Shown piece by piece: positions 43,660 through 53,204 of a DNA stretch of 64,000 nt. The DNA comes from CAYVBE01 sp964572825 (GTDB lineage: Bacteria; Planctomycetota; Brocadiia; SM23-32), in the NCBI GenBank assembly GCA_964572825.1, contig CAZNGS010000012.1, positions 1-64,000 of the forward strand, given 5' to 3'. The notes beneath the pieces were generated by a model. That model had not been told where the DNA came from and ran no database searches. It saw only the letters and a program-made list of their open reading frames with translations. Numbering within the stretch: the first letter of the stretch is position 1; every line of letters starts with the position of its first letter. The translations under genes were made by a program, and so were the position numbers.

Positions 43660-46600
43660 TCATCGCCCGAACACGCGCCGCAAGTGGAGCCCCAGGGCGC
43701 GCGGATCGGCCGCGGGAAAGCCCGCGTCTACCACCGCCAGCTCCTCATCGATCACCCGCGGCGCCCGGTCGGCCCCCTCGAAATGCCGCTTGAAACAGTT
43801 GAAGTCTTTCACGCTCAGGTGCAGGCGGCCGTCGCGAAGCTGCACGGAGTCCACGCCGGCCTCCTCGGCCAGAATGCGCAGCTCCGCCTCCAGCAGAAGG
43901 TTTTCCGCCTCGGCGGGGGGATCGCCGTAGCGGTCCCGCATCGCTCCCCGGACCGCGTCCAGCTCGCCCAGGCTCGTGCAGCGGTGCACCTGGCGATACA
44001 TCTCCATCCGCTGGCGCGGTGTGGGCACGTAATCGGGCGGCAGGAAGGCATCCAGGCCGATGTTGATGGCCACGGCGGGGGGCTCTTTCACCTCCTTGCC
44101 CTTCAGCCGGGCGGCGGCCCGCATGAGCAGCCGACAGTAGAGGTTGTAGCCGACGGCCGCGATGTGTCCCGACTGGTCCGGCCCCAGTATGTTGCCGGCG
44201 CCGCGGATCTCCAGGTCGCGCAGCGCTATGTCGAAGCCGGCGCCGAGCTGGCTGTAACGCCGGATGGTGTCCAGCCGCTTCTCTGCCTCCGGGGTGATCG
44301 GCCGGCTGCGGGGCTTGAAGAAATAGGCGTAGGCCTTGTGCACGTAACGGCCCACCCGCCCCCGGAGCTGATGCATCTCCGCCAGCCCCAGCAGGTCGGA
44401 GCGGTCCAGGATGATGGTGTTGGCGTTGGGGATGTCCAGCCCGTTCTCGATGATGGTCGTGCTGACCAGCACGTCCACCTCGCCCTCGGTGAAGCGGTCC
44501 ATGTTCTGGGCCAGCTCGCGCTCCGGCATCTGGCCGTGCGCCACGGCCACGGTCGCCTCCGGCACCAGCCCCCGCACCCTCTCGGCGAACTTCCGGATGG
44601 TGCGGACGCGGTTGTGGATGACGAAAACCTGCCCCTCCCGGTTCAGCTCGCGCAGGATGGCGTGCCGCAGCAAGTCGGGGTCGAACTTGCCGACACGCGT
44701 CTGGATGGACTGCCGGTCCCGCGGCGGGGTCTGGAGCGCCGATATCTCCCTCAGCCCCATCAGGGACATGTGCAGCGTGCGGGGGATGGGCGTGGCGGTC
44801 ATGGTGAGCACGTCTATGGCGGCGCGGGCCCGTTTGAGCCGCTCCTTGTGCTCGACGCCGAACCGCTGCTCCTCGTCGATGATCAGCAGGCCAAGGTCCT
44901 TGAACGAAACGTCGTCCTGCAGCAGCCGATGGGTGCCGATAACGATGTCCACGGTCCCGCTCGACATGCCCTCGAGCACCTCTTGGGTCTGGGCCGGGGT
45001 GCGAAAACGGCTGAGCATCTCGACGTGGATCGGGTAGTCGGCCATCCTCTGCGAGAACGTCCGGTAGTGCTGCTGGGCCAGCACGGTGGTTGGCACGAGC
45101 ATGGCCGCCTGCCGACCGCCCATCACCGCTTTGAAGGCCGCGCGCATCGCCACCTCTGTCTTGCCGTAGCCCACGTCCCCGCACAGCAGACGGTCCATCG
45201 GGCGGGGCGTGTGCATGTCGCGTTTGACGTCCTCGATGGCCTGAAGCTGATCCTCGGTCTCTTCGTAGGGGAACTCGGCCTCGAACTGCCGCTGCCAGTC
45301 GCCGTCCTCCGGGAAGGCGATGCCCCGCTGCGTCTCCCGCAGCGCCTGGACCTCCAGCAGTTCAGCGGCCAGGTCTTCGACCGCCTCCTCGGCGCGCCGC
45401 CTGGTCCGGCGCCAGGATGAAGTCCGGATGCGGCTCAGCTCCGGCTCCCGCCCCCCAACGCCGATGTAGCGGTGCACCAGTTCGATGCGATCGCAGGGCA
45501 CGTGCACGTGCACCCCCTCGGCGAACTCGATCTGCAGGTGCTCCCGCCTGCGTCCCCTGCCCTCGATGAAGCCGGTGCCGATAAAACGGCCGATACCGTG
45601 CCTGACGTGGACCACCAGGTCGCCGGGCTGGAGTTGCTCCGCCGATTCGACGGGCCGCCCTTCCCGCGCGTGACGCACGAGTCGGCGCTGCCGATACCGG
45701 CCGAAGAGGCGGTGGTGCGGGATCAGCGCCAGCCCGACCTCCCGGCAGAGGACGCCGTGGTTGAGCCGACCGATTTCCAGCTCTATCCGGCCGCGGTGCT
45801 CGAACTCCCTGTCCTCCAGCAGCGCGCGGAAGCGGTCCGCCTCCGCCGGGCGGATGCAGTAGACGATCACGTCCGGGTGGGCCTCGCAGATGCGCCTCAG
45901 CTCCGCCAGCATGGAGTCCAGGTCGGGTCCGTAGCCGTCCTTCTGCCGCAGGGGCAGCGGCGGCGCCTCGCCCTCCACGCCCAACAGCAGGTGGGGATGG
46001 CCGGCGAGTTCGTCACGCACTTCCTCCGGCGCGCGCAGCCCATGGCGCGCCTCGGCCTGCGCGTGGATGGCACCGGCCCTGTGCCAGAGCCGCTCCTGCT
46101 CGACCGTCATCACGGTGCAGCCGGCATCGAAGTAAGCCAGCAGGCTGCCCCGCTCCTGCTCGCCCTCCTCCGCCGGATGCTCGCTGACTGTAAGCTGGCA
46201 GCGCTCCACGCGGCCCGTGGAGCGCTGAGTGTCCGGATCAAAGGTGCGGATCGAATCCACCTCATCTCCGAAAAACTCGACCCGAACCGGCTCCAGGGCG
46301 CCGTGGGAGTACACGTCCAGTATGCCGCCGCGCAGGCAGTACTGCCCGGGGGCCCTCACCTGCGGTACGCTCACGTAATCCCGGTCCACCAGCCACGTGA
46401 CAAGCTCGGCCGGCCCTGCCGCCGCCCCCGCGCGGATCATGCGGCAGCCCTCACGAAGCCCCTCGACAGACCGTGTGGGCTGCATCAGGGCGTTGATGGG
46501 CGTCACCACGGCCCGGGTGTCGGGCGTGGGCGGCGGGTAGAGCACGTCGAGCACATCGTCCGGGCTTTCCTCGACCTCCCCGAAGGCCAGGAACCGCAGC

Positions 46601-46911
46601 ACGCCCAGGCGAGCCCGCAGGATGGCTTCGTTCGGCTCCTCCTCGTCCCCGGGCAGAACTTCAAGGGCGGGGAAGCAGCAGGCACTGCCCGGACGGAACA
46701 GGTTCAGATCCTCCGCGAATTCCTCGGCCTCTTCCTGCCCCGGGCACACGATCAGCGCCGGCGTACGCACCCTCCCCACCAGCCAGGCAGCGACCAGGGC
46801 CGCGCCGCTGCCGGCCACGCCGCCAACTTCTGCCTCCCCCTGGGCGCGGAGGAGGTCCGGCAACTGCCGCACAACCGGCAGTTCGCCGATCCTTTCGAGC
46901 GGGTCGGGCAT
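43660..46911 (-). CDS. mfd: Transcription-repair coupling factor Mfd
   Basis: A 1083-aa SF2 translocase that removes stalled RNA polymerase at DNA lesions and recruits UvrA. Domains in order: a UvrB-like N-terminal region, the polymerase-interacting RID (DLVVHVRHGIGRFIG), the helicase with Walker A GDVGYGKT and DEEQ in LLIIDEEQRFGVEHKE, motif VI QLRGRVGR, and the C-terminal TRCF domain. Length is normal. ATG 46911 was chosen because the upstream extension is Arg/Pro-rich and non-conserved. Confidence 0.97.
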   Translation of the reverse strand: MPDPLERIGELPVVRQLPDLLRAQGEAEVGGVAGSGAALVAAWLVGRVRTPALIVCPGQEEAEEFAEDLNLFRPGSACCFPALEVLPGDEEEPNEAILRARLGVLRFLAFGEVEESPDDVLDVLYPPPTPDTRAVVTPINALMQPTRSVEGLREGCRMIRAGAAAGPAELVTWLVDRDYVSVPQVRAPGQYCLRGGILDVYSHGALEPVRVEFFGDEVDSIRTFDPDTQRSTGRVERCQLTVSEHPAEEGEQERGSLLAYFDAGCTVMTVEQERLWHRAGAIHAQAEARHGLRAPEEVRDELAGHPHLLLGVEGEAPPLPLRQKDGYGPDLDSMLAELRRICEAHPDVIVYCIRPAEADRFRALLEDREFEHRGRIELEIGRLNHGVLCREVGLALIPHHRLFGRYRQRRLVRHAREGRPVESAEQLQPGDLVVHVRHGIGRFIGTGFIEGRGRRREHLQIEFAEGVHVHVPCDRIELVHRYIGVGGREPELSRIRTSSWRRTRRRAEEAVEDLAAELLEVQALRETQRGIAFPEDGDWQRQFEAEFPYEETEDQLQAIEDVKRDMHTPRPMDRLLCGDVGYGKTEVAMRAAFKAVMGGRQAAMLVPTTVLAQQHYRTFSQRMADYPIHVEMLSRFRTPAQTQEVLEGMSSGTVDIVIGTHRLLQDDVSFKDLGLLIIDEEQRFGVEHKERLKRARAAIDVLTMTATPIPRTLHMSLMGLREISALQTPPRDRQSIQTRVGKFDPDLLRHAILRELNREGQVFVIHNRVRTIRKFAERVRGLVPEATVAVAHGQMPERELAQNMDRFTEGEVDVLVSTTIIENGLDIPNANTIILDRSDLLGLAEMHQLRGRVGRYVHKAYAYFFKPRSRPITPEAEKRLDTIRRYSQLGAGFDIALRDLEIRGAGNILGPDQSGHIAAVGYNLYCRLLMRAAARLKGKEVKEPPAVAINIGLDAFLPPDYVPTPRQRMEMYRQVHRCTSLGELDAVRGAMRDRYGDPPAEAENLLLEAELRILAEEAGVDSVQLRDGRLHLSVKDFNCFKRHFEGADRAPRVIDEELAVVDAGFPAADPRALGLHLRRVFGR

Positions 46912-47300
46912 CTGAGGACAAAAACGAAAGCAAAGCACCGGTGCGCGGGCGGGCGGTACGCGCACCCACAAAAGATATTATAGCCCGATTCGGCCCCGCG
47001 CGCACCCCCGCTCCAGTTGCGCGTGCTGCGAAACAGAGCCGGCGAGCATTAGATCGGGGAAGCAGTTCAGGAAGGCCCATAGCTCTGACCGGACCGTTGA
47101 GAGTCCATGTTGAAACCCGCACCTACTGCGGGCGGGCTGCCAGGCCTTCTCGCTCGCCCTGGCGGCGAACGGGGTTTTGAGATAGTTTCATACTGTGGTG
47201 TAGACTACAGGGCATCTGGTCCGAAGATCTGCCATCATCGGGTCGCCGGGCCGGGCAGTCGCCGTGTACGCAGAGCACTCAGTTGAGCTAAGGAGCCGAT
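46912..47300. other. Intergenic region between mfd and the fourth sulfatase
   Basis: No gene is seen. For mfd, a -10-like TATAAT lies on the minus strand (46982-46977) but without a clear -35. Hairpins occur at 47116-47132 (CCCGCA/TGCGGG) and 47139-47163 (GCCAGG/CCTGGC). The promoter for the sulfatase is listed separately. Confidence 0.5.
47177..47206 (+). promoter_or_regulatory. Candidate promoter for the fourth sulfatase
   Basis: TTGAGA (47177-47182) and TAGACT (47201-47206) are spaced by 18 bp in locally AT-richer sequence, about 95 nt before ATG 47301. Confidence 0.4.
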
Positions 47301-48836
47301 ATGCGGCAGAGACACAGTGCCCCAGACGACCCTCAGCGCAGGCCCAATGTGCTGCTGGTGGTGATGGACGACATGGGATTCTCCGATCCGGGGTGCTACG
47401 GCGGTGAGATCGAAACGCCGAACATCGACGGGTTGGCGAGGGATGGTCTGCGTTTCACGCAGTTTTACAACACGGGGCGTTGCTGGCCGTCCCGCTCCTG
47501 TATGTTGACCGGGTATTACGCCCAGCAGATACGCATGGACCCCCCGGACCAGGAGACTCACTACTGTCCGTCGTGGCAGCGCCTGCTGCCGCATTACCTC
47601 CGGCAGCTCGGTTACCGGAGCTACCACTCGGGGAAATGGCACGTGTTTAACGTGCAAGAACCCGAGAAGGAGGGAAAGTTCGACATAAGCTGGGGGACTC
47701 AAATCGAGCAAGGCAAACACTTCTTCGGGCCGGAAGGTGACAAGATGTTTTCATCTACCGCCATCACCGACCATGCCCTGGAGTGTTTGCGCGATCATGA
47801 GGCCGATCATGCCCGCACCCCCTTCTTCCACTACGTGTGCTACACCGCGCCGCACTTCCCCGTCCAGGCGGAGCAGGAGGACATTGAGAAGTACCTCGAT
47901 CGTTACGACGAGGGGTGGGACGTGGTGCGGGAACGCCGCTGGCAGCGTCTGCAGGAGATGGGCATCGTGGACTGTGCGCTTTCCGACCGCGAGCCAGATG
48001 TGCGCGCTCCATGGTACAAGGAGGAGTACGCTGAGCGATATGGACCCGGTGAGATCGAGTATGCGGTCGCCTGGGAATCGCTCTCCGATGAACAACGTCG
48101 GTTTCAGGCCACGAAAATGGCCATCCACGCCGCCATGGTCGACCGCACGGACCGTGAAATCGGGAGGCTGCTGGATCAGCTACGGCACATGAGCGTCCTG
48201 GACGACACCCTGGTGCTGTTCCTGTCGGACAACGGAGCCAGTGCTGAGATAATGATCCGTGCGGGCGGCCATGACCCCGCCGCGCCGCCCGGTTCTGAAG
48301 CGACGCACCTCTGTCTTGGGCCGGGTTGGTCTACGTGCAGCAATTCGCCGTTTCGCCGGCACAAGATCTGGGTCCATGAAGGCGGGGTAGCCACTCCGCT
48401 TGTCGCCTGCTGGCCCAACGGGATCAAGGCCAGGTGCGAACTGCGACACGACGTGGGACACTGCATCGACTTCCTGCCGACGATCCTCGAACTTGCGGGT
48501 CAGCGGCCGGATGGTATACCGTTGCCGGAGGGAGCCCCGCCTCTGCCGGGCAAGAGTCTGGCCCCTGCCCTGGCCGGTGATGAAGCCGTCGGGCATTCCC
48601 ACGTCTACTTCCACCATTCCGGCAATCGGGCCTTGAGGGTGGGGGACTGGAAGATTGTGAGTGCGTCGGAATCCGGCCCGATCGGATCGATGGACGATTC
48701 CTGGGCCCTCTACGACCTGTCCACCGACCGTTGCGAGATGGTTGACCTCTCGGATGAGCAGCCCGGCCGGTGCCGGGAGATGCAGGGGCTGTGGCACGAG
48801 TGTGAAGATACCTATCGGCGCGATGCGGAGCCCTGA
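47301..48836 (+). CDS. Sulfatase, arylsulfatase-like
   Basis: A 511-aa sulfatase with the formylglycine motif CWPSR (Cys61), DD near residues 23-24, GKWHVFN and LFLSDNGAS as metal/substrate elements. GTGRCWPSR and the HYCPSW context are those of planctomycete arylsulfatases. It has no signal peptide. Its base composition is lower in GC than its neighbours, which hints at separate acquisition. ATG 47301 follows TAAGGAGCCG. Confidence 0.9.
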   Translation: MRQRHSAPDDPQRRPNVLLVVMDDMGFSDPGCYGGEIETPNIDGLARDGLRFTQFYNTGRCWPSRSCMLTGYYAQQIRMDPPDQETHYCPSWQRLLPHYLRQLGYRSYHSGKWHVFNVQEPEKEGKFDISWGTQIEQGKHFFGPEGDKMFSSTAITDHALECLRDHEADHARTPFFHYVCYTAPHFPVQAEQEDIEKYLDRYDEGWDVVRERRWQRLQEMGIVDCALSDREPDVRAPWYKEEYAERYGPGEIEYAVAWESLSDEQRRFQATKMAIHAAMVDRTDREIGRLLDQLRHMSVLDDTLVLFLSDNGASAEIMIRAGGHDPAAPPGSEATHLCLGPGWSTCSNSPFRRHKIWVHEGGVATPLVACWPNGIKARCELRHDVGHCIDFLPTILELAGQRPDGIPLPEGAPPLPGKSLAPALAGDEAVGHSHVYFHHSGNRALRVGDWKIVSASESGPIGSMDDSWALYDLSTDRCEMVDLSDEQPGRCREMQGLWHECEDTYRRDAEP

Positions 48837-48890
48837 TATCCGACCCACCCCTGCGCGTGGTTCGGCCGATGGTCAGCTCCGGCAGGGCCC

Positions 48891-50597
48891 TCAGCGCGCG
48901 TCATGGGCGAAGTTAACGCACAGGTAATGATCGGTCCGGCCGGGGGCGAACGCCGCCGCATACTCCAGACGGTCCAGCAGCGACAGGAGTTTCCGCAGCG
49001 CCGTCAGCTCGCGCCGGGCCTGTGCCTCGGGTTTGCCTTCCTTCTCCACCGTGTGGCGCACGAGGAAGCGGTCGTACCGATCCAGCATGCCCAGCACGGC
49101 GGGCGCGTTCACCACGGCCGCGCCGAACGTCGTGCCCTCCGTCCGGCGCAGCCGCATCCGGGCTGCACCTCGCGCAGTGTCAATAAGGTGCCGCGCGGCA
49201 TCCTGCGACGTGGTCACGACCAGGCTGCCCTCCACCACGCCGAAGGTCGGCGCCACTTTGCGCCAGACCCCCGGCGCGTTGCGGCGGACGGTTGTCAGAC
49301 GCACGCCCTCGTGTTCGGTGTGTTCCAGCGTCACCTCGTGTTTGCCCTCGGCGCGGGCGAAAGTGACGAGGGCCCCCACGATGCTCTCGGCGGCGGCGGG
49401 AACGTGCGCCGTATCGCGCAGACCGATGACCAGGGCGGCGGCCGGCGGGGTCTCCGAGGTCTCGGCGGGCAGCAGCATGAGCGCGAACTGGCCCGAGAAC
49501 TGGGTGAGCAGGTCCTCCCGGCTGTACACGCCGCCCACCATCGCGACCAGTCCGTCCATAGCCTCATGCGCCCTGTCCGCCCTGGGGGGCGCGGCCTCCT
49601 GGAGCATCTGCGTCAGCGCGTGCCAGCAGCCCCGGGGGGCCAGACCGCGGGCGACGGCGACGGCGGCATCGCGGGGCGCCAGCTCCAGCACGTCGAGGCG
49701 CATGCCCTCATCGGGTAAAACAGCCGCCAGGCCGGCCGGCAGGCGGTCCCCATCATAGGCCACCGTCAATCGCGCGGTGAGGTCCTGTTCGTGCAGGATG
49801 CTGACCACCAGGAAGCGCGTCAGCGGCAGTGCCTCCGCCAGCCGTCCCTGAATAAGGCGTTCCATGCGGTCCCCCGGCTTTTGGGCCTTCTGCCGGATCT
49901 GTCGGGCGAGCTTTTCCAGCGCGGCGCCCTCCACGTAGGCCACGGCCAGCGCATCGCGGGCGGCCAACTGCATCGCCTGCCGAAAGTCCCGGGACCCCGC
50001 GATGGATTCCAGCGAGCCGGTGGCCGTGTCAATGACCCGTTCCACGGCGGGGCGGTCCTCGCTGACGGCCAGGACTCGCCCGGACATGGCGTGGTAGCGG
50101 GTCCTGCCACCCTTCATCTCGCTGGCATGGACCTGCACGCCCTTGTAGCGCGTGACGGCGGTGTCGAGCAGGTCGCCGGTCAGGCCCTGCAGGCGTTCGA
50201 ACTCCTCCACCGCCCGGCGCAGGGCCCGCTCGTCCTGCGCCTCGACCACCAGGACGCCGGTCTCATCGGGGAAGGCGGCCAGCGCCCATTCGCGCCCCAG
50301 GATGTCCATCAGGACGTTCCGGACGTCCACGTCGTGGGCCCGCTCGAACTCCCCTATGGCCGCCTCGGCCTCTTCGATCTTGTCCGCCAGTTCCGGAACG
50401 AACTCGGGGTCCCTCAGTTTCGCTGCCAGCGGGCTGTTGACGAACTGCTCGTAATGCCTTTCCAGAGCCGTTACCTTCAGGACGCCGAGGGCGTCTCTCG
50501 GCACATAGTCCTCGACGGCCGCCCGCACGTGGTACGTCGGCAGGCAGACCGCCACGACGATCAGGGGCAGAATGTGCAGTTTCGTGAAACGTTTCAT
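48891..50597 (-). CDS. Exported protein, DUF3352-like
   Basis: A 568-aa exported protein. The signal peptide (MKRFTKLHILPLIVVAV..., cleavage near VRAA) is followed by alternating alpha/beta repeats of the DUF3352-like type, with VPRDALGVLKV at the start. It is the third gene of the sigma/anti-sigma operon: its ATG overlaps the anti-sigma stop by 4 nt. It is probably a periplasmic or surface protein tied to that sigma response. Function unknown. Confidence 0.75.
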   Translation of the reverse strand: MKRFTKLHILPLIVVAVCLPTYHVRAAVEDYVPRDALGVLKVTALERHYEQFVNSPLAAKLRDPEFVPELADKIEEAEAAIGEFERAHDVDVRNVLMDILGREWALAAFPDETGVLVVEAQDERALRRAVEEFERLQGLTGDLLDTAVTRYKGVQVHASEMKGGRTRYHAMSGRVLAVSEDRPAVERVIDTATGSLESIAGSRDFRQAMQLAARDALAVAYVEGAALEKLARQIRQKAQKPGDRMERLIQGRLAEALPLTRFLVVSILHEQDLTARLTVAYDGDRLPAGLAAVLPDEGMRLDVLELAPRDAAVAVARGLAPRGCWHALTQMLQEAAPPRADRAHEAMDGLVAMVGGVYSREDLLTQFSGQFALMLLPAETSETPPAAALVIGLRDTAHVPAAAESIVGALVTFARAEGKHEVTLEHTEHEGVRLTTVRRNAPGVWRKVAPTFGVVEGSLVVTTSQDAARHLIDTARGAARMRLRRTEGTTFGAAVVNAPAVLGMLDRYDRFLVRHTVEKEGKPEAQARRELTALRKLLSLLDRLEYAAAFAPGRTDHYLCVNFAHDAR

Positions 50598-51079
50598 CGC
50601 TCGTCCTCCTCCGACGGCAGATGTTTGTGTTCTGGCGGCACGAACCGGCGCAGGGCGGCCTCGGCCGACTCCGGCAGCCGGGGCACCGGTATGCGCCCCC
50701 GGGCCAGCTCATCCAACGGCGCACGGCCGGCGCTCACGGCGGCCGACCCGACCCCGCGGACGCCCTCGAGCGCGGCCCGCAGCTCGCCCTGGATAACCTG
50801 GCTGCAGCGTTCCAGGGCCAACAGGTCGCCGTCCGTGTCCCCGGGTGTTTCTGCTTCGGGGGCGCGCAGCAGGAGGGCCAGGGCGCCCGCCGCCACCAGC
50901 AACAGGGCAACGGCGACCGCCGCCAGTCGCACGGGAAAGCGCACGATCTGCCTGCCGCGTCTCCGCTTTTCCTTCAGCCGCTGCAGGAAAGCCTCCCCGT
51001 CCACCCGGTCCTGCTCGGAGCGCAGGTAGCGGACCACCAGGCGGTCGATGGGGTCGGTGGGCTGGCTCTCGTCGGTCAT
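50594..51079 (-). CDS. Putative anti-sigma factor
   Basis: A 161-aa membrane protein. An N-terminal cytoplasmic helical part (about 1-45, DPIDRLVVRYLRSEQDR) precedes one membrane helix (about 48-68), then a short extracytoplasmic part. No zinc HCC motif is seen. Its ATG 51079 overlaps the sigma stop by 1 nt (TGATG). Position and topology are those of an anti-sigma factor, which is the basis of the call. Confidence 0.7.
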   Translation of the reverse strand: MTDESQPTDPIDRLVVRYLRSEQDRVDGEAFLQRLKEKRRRGRQIVRFPVRLAAVAVALLLVAAGALALLLRAPEAETPGDTDGDLLALERCSQVIQGELRAALEGVRGVGSAAVSAGRAPLDELARGRIPVPRLPESAEAALRRFVPPEHKHLPSEEDER

Positions 51080-51627
51080 CACAGTTCTCCCGGCAGGCTT
51101 GAGCCCAGATTCTGCTTCAGACGCTCGCGTCCCCGATGGACAAGGACGCCGGCGTTGGTGGCGCTGACGTCCAGCGTCTCGGCGATCTCCTTCAGCGTGT
51201 TTCCCATCGCCTTCAGTTCCACGGCGGCGCGCTGCATGGGGGGCAGCGCCCTCAGCTGCTGTTCCACGCGGTCCATCAACTCCCGCTCGACGGCGGCGTC
51301 GGCCGGGTCCGGTTCGGCATCGCTCACCACTTCGTCCGCCAGGGACCAGCCCTCCCGGCTTTCGGCGTCCAGGCTCAGCAGTTCCCGGCGGCGGGTGGCG
51401 GCATTTATGCACGCGTTCGTCACCGATCGGAACACCAGCTTCTCCCCATCTGTGAGCAGGTCGTACTCGTCGTGCTCCAGCAGCCTCAGCATCACGTCCT
51501 GCACCACGTCTTCGGCCCGGTGGATTCGTTTGAGCAGAGAGCGCGCGTAGGCAACCGCCCGGGGGGCGATCTCCCTGATCCATGCATCCAGTTGTGAGTC
51601 CGAGCCCTTCAAGGCCCTGCTCCGCAC
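51079..51627 (-). CDS. ECF-type RNA polymerase sigma factor
   Basis: A 182-aa extracytoplasmic-function sigma factor. Region 2 contains RAEDVVQDVMLRLLEH; region 4 contains LRALPPMQRAAVELKAMGNTLKEIAETLDVSATNAGVLVHRGRERLKQ, an HTH. GTG 51627 is the longest start; TTG five codons later has GGAGCAGGG nearer and is possible. It heads the three-gene minus-strand operon and is divergent from the oxidoreductase at 51851. The stress or signal it answers is unknown. Confidence 0.88.
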   Translation of the reverse strand: MRSRALKGSDSQLDAWIREIAPRAVAYARSLLKRIHRAEDVVQDVMLRLLEHDEYDLLTDGEKLVFRSVTNACINAATRRRELLSLDAESREGWSLADEVVSDAEPDPADAAVERELMDRVEQQLRALPPMQRAAVELKAMGNTLKEIAETLDVSATNAGVLVHRGRERLKQNLGSSLPGEL

Positions 51628-51850
51628 GGTCGCACGCCGGCCACTGACAAGAACACATCTGCCGGCCGGATTTTACACCAAAAACCCGAGCGGCCCCATG
51701 CGACGGCGAAGTCGGACGCGCTGGAACGCGTCCCTCCGAACGACGAGCGCACCGGCGGTCAGCTCGCCCTTGCCGGAGCGGGGGGCATGGATTATCCTCA
51801 GGAATCTTACCTGCCGGGCAGAATCTGTGAACCAGTTGCGGAGTCCGCAC

Positions 51851-53158
51851 ATGAGCGACGGGCAGCGACTTACCCGACGGGGCTTTCTCACCGGCGCGGG
51901 GGCGGTTCTCGGTGCTCCTTACGTGCTGGGCCTGGCTTCCCTGAAATCTGCCTGCGGGGTCCCGGCCAACGACCGCATCAACGTTGCCTGCATCGGCGTG
52001 CGTAATATGGGCAATAGCCATCTCCGTTCACTGCGCGGCAGCAGCCAGACCCAGGTCGTCGCCATCTGTGACGTGGACAGTGAAATCCTCGGCAAGCGCA
52101 TGGAAGAGACCGAGCAACACTACGCCAGACGTTCCGGAAAGGGGTCTTTCAGCGGGGTGGACGCACACACGGACTACCGCGAGGTGATGGCCAGGGACGA
52201 CATCGACGCCGTGGTCATCGCCGTGCCGGACCACAACCACGTGCCCATCGCCGCCGCAGCGGTCGAGGCCGGCAAGGACGTCTACCTGGAGAAGCCCATG
52301 ACCCTCACCATCCGGGGGGGACGCATCCTGAGCGATCTGGTGGAGCGCCACGGCGCCGTCCTCCAGGTGGGCAGCCAGCAACGCTCCGGCGGGGGGTTCC
52401 GCCGGGCGTGCGAGCTGGTGCGCAACGGCGTCCTGGGAGAGCTCCGGACGGTACACGTGGGCATCAGCACCCGCTCCGGCAGCGCCAGGGGGTGGGAGCC
52501 CCAGCCGGTTCCGGAGGAGCTGGATTACGGGCTGTGGCTCGGCCCGGCCCCCTACAACCCCTACCACGGGGCGCGCTGCCATTACCAGTTCCGCTTCGTG
52601 ACCGATTTCAGCGGCGGCGACGTCACCAACTGGGGCGCCCATCACCTGGACGTTGCCCAATGGGGCATCGGCGTCTCCCGCAGCGGGCCCGTCGCCGTGC
52701 GGGGGCAGGGCCAGCGGAACCCGCCCTACAGCAGGCACGACTGCTTCTACGACATCCGCGTGGATTACGAGTACGGCAACGGCGTGGAGCTCCGGCTGCG
52801 CAGCGGCGGGGGCGGCGTGCGCTTTGAGGGGCCGAAAGGATCGATATTCGTCAACCGGCGCAGCCTGACGGCGGAGCCCGAGTCGATCCTCAAAACGCCC
52901 GTTCCCCCCGGCGGGGTGAAACTGCGCCGCCCGCATGGCGGGCACATGGGCGACTTCCTGCACTGCGTGCGCACCCGGGGCACGCCCATCGCACCCGTCG
53001 AGGTGGGCCATCGTTCCGCCACGGTCTGTCACCTGGCGAACATCGCCATGACCCTGGACAGACCGCTGAGATGGGACCCCGACGGAGAACGCTTCATCGG
53101 CGATGAGGAGGCCAACCGGATGAGATGGCGGCCCTATCGCGAGCCGTGGTACCTTTGA
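51851..53158 (+). CDS. Tat-exported Gfo/Idh/MocA family oxidoreductase
   Basis: A 435-aa NAD(P)-dependent oxidoreductase. The N-terminal Tat signal TRRGFLTGAGAVLG shows twin arginines. The Rossmann part begins INVACIGVRNMGN; DVYLEKPM carries the conserved E-K-P catalytic region. DVTNWGAHHLDVAQWGI contains the His/Asp residues of the C-terminal domain. ATG 51851 gives the Tat signal at the right place. It is followed by DUF6807 after 46 nt and probably acts on sugars outside the cytoplasm. Confidence 0.9.
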   Translation: MSDGQRLTRRGFLTGAGAVLGAPYVLGLASLKSACGVPANDRINVACIGVRNMGNSHLRSLRGSSQTQVVAICDVDSEILGKRMEETEQHYARRSGKGSFSGVDAHTDYREVMARDDIDAVVIAVPDHNHVPIAAAAVEAGKDVYLEKPMTLTIRGGRILSDLVERHGAVLQVGSQQRSGGGFRRACELVRNGVLGELRTVHVGISTRSGSARGWEPQPVPEELDYGLWLGPAPYNPYHGARCHYQFRFVTDFSGGDVTNWGAHHLDVAQWGIGVSRSGPVAVRGQGQRNPPYSRHDCFYDIRVDYEYGNGVELRLRSGGGGVRFEGPKGSIFVNRRSLTAEPESILKTPVPPGGVKLRRPHGGHMGDFLHCVRTRGTPIAPVEVGHRSATVCHLANIAMTLDRPLRWDPDGERFIGDEEANRMRWRPYREPWYL

Positions 53159-53204
53159 TGGTCGGACGTCCTGTGCAGGTTCCAAAAGGAGGAGTGCGAT
53201 TCCC

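Noticed and set aside
51080..52021. Upstream extension of the anti-sigma frame
   Set aside because: It overlaps the sigma factor and the oxidoreductase start. The ATG at 51079 matches the TGATG coupling.
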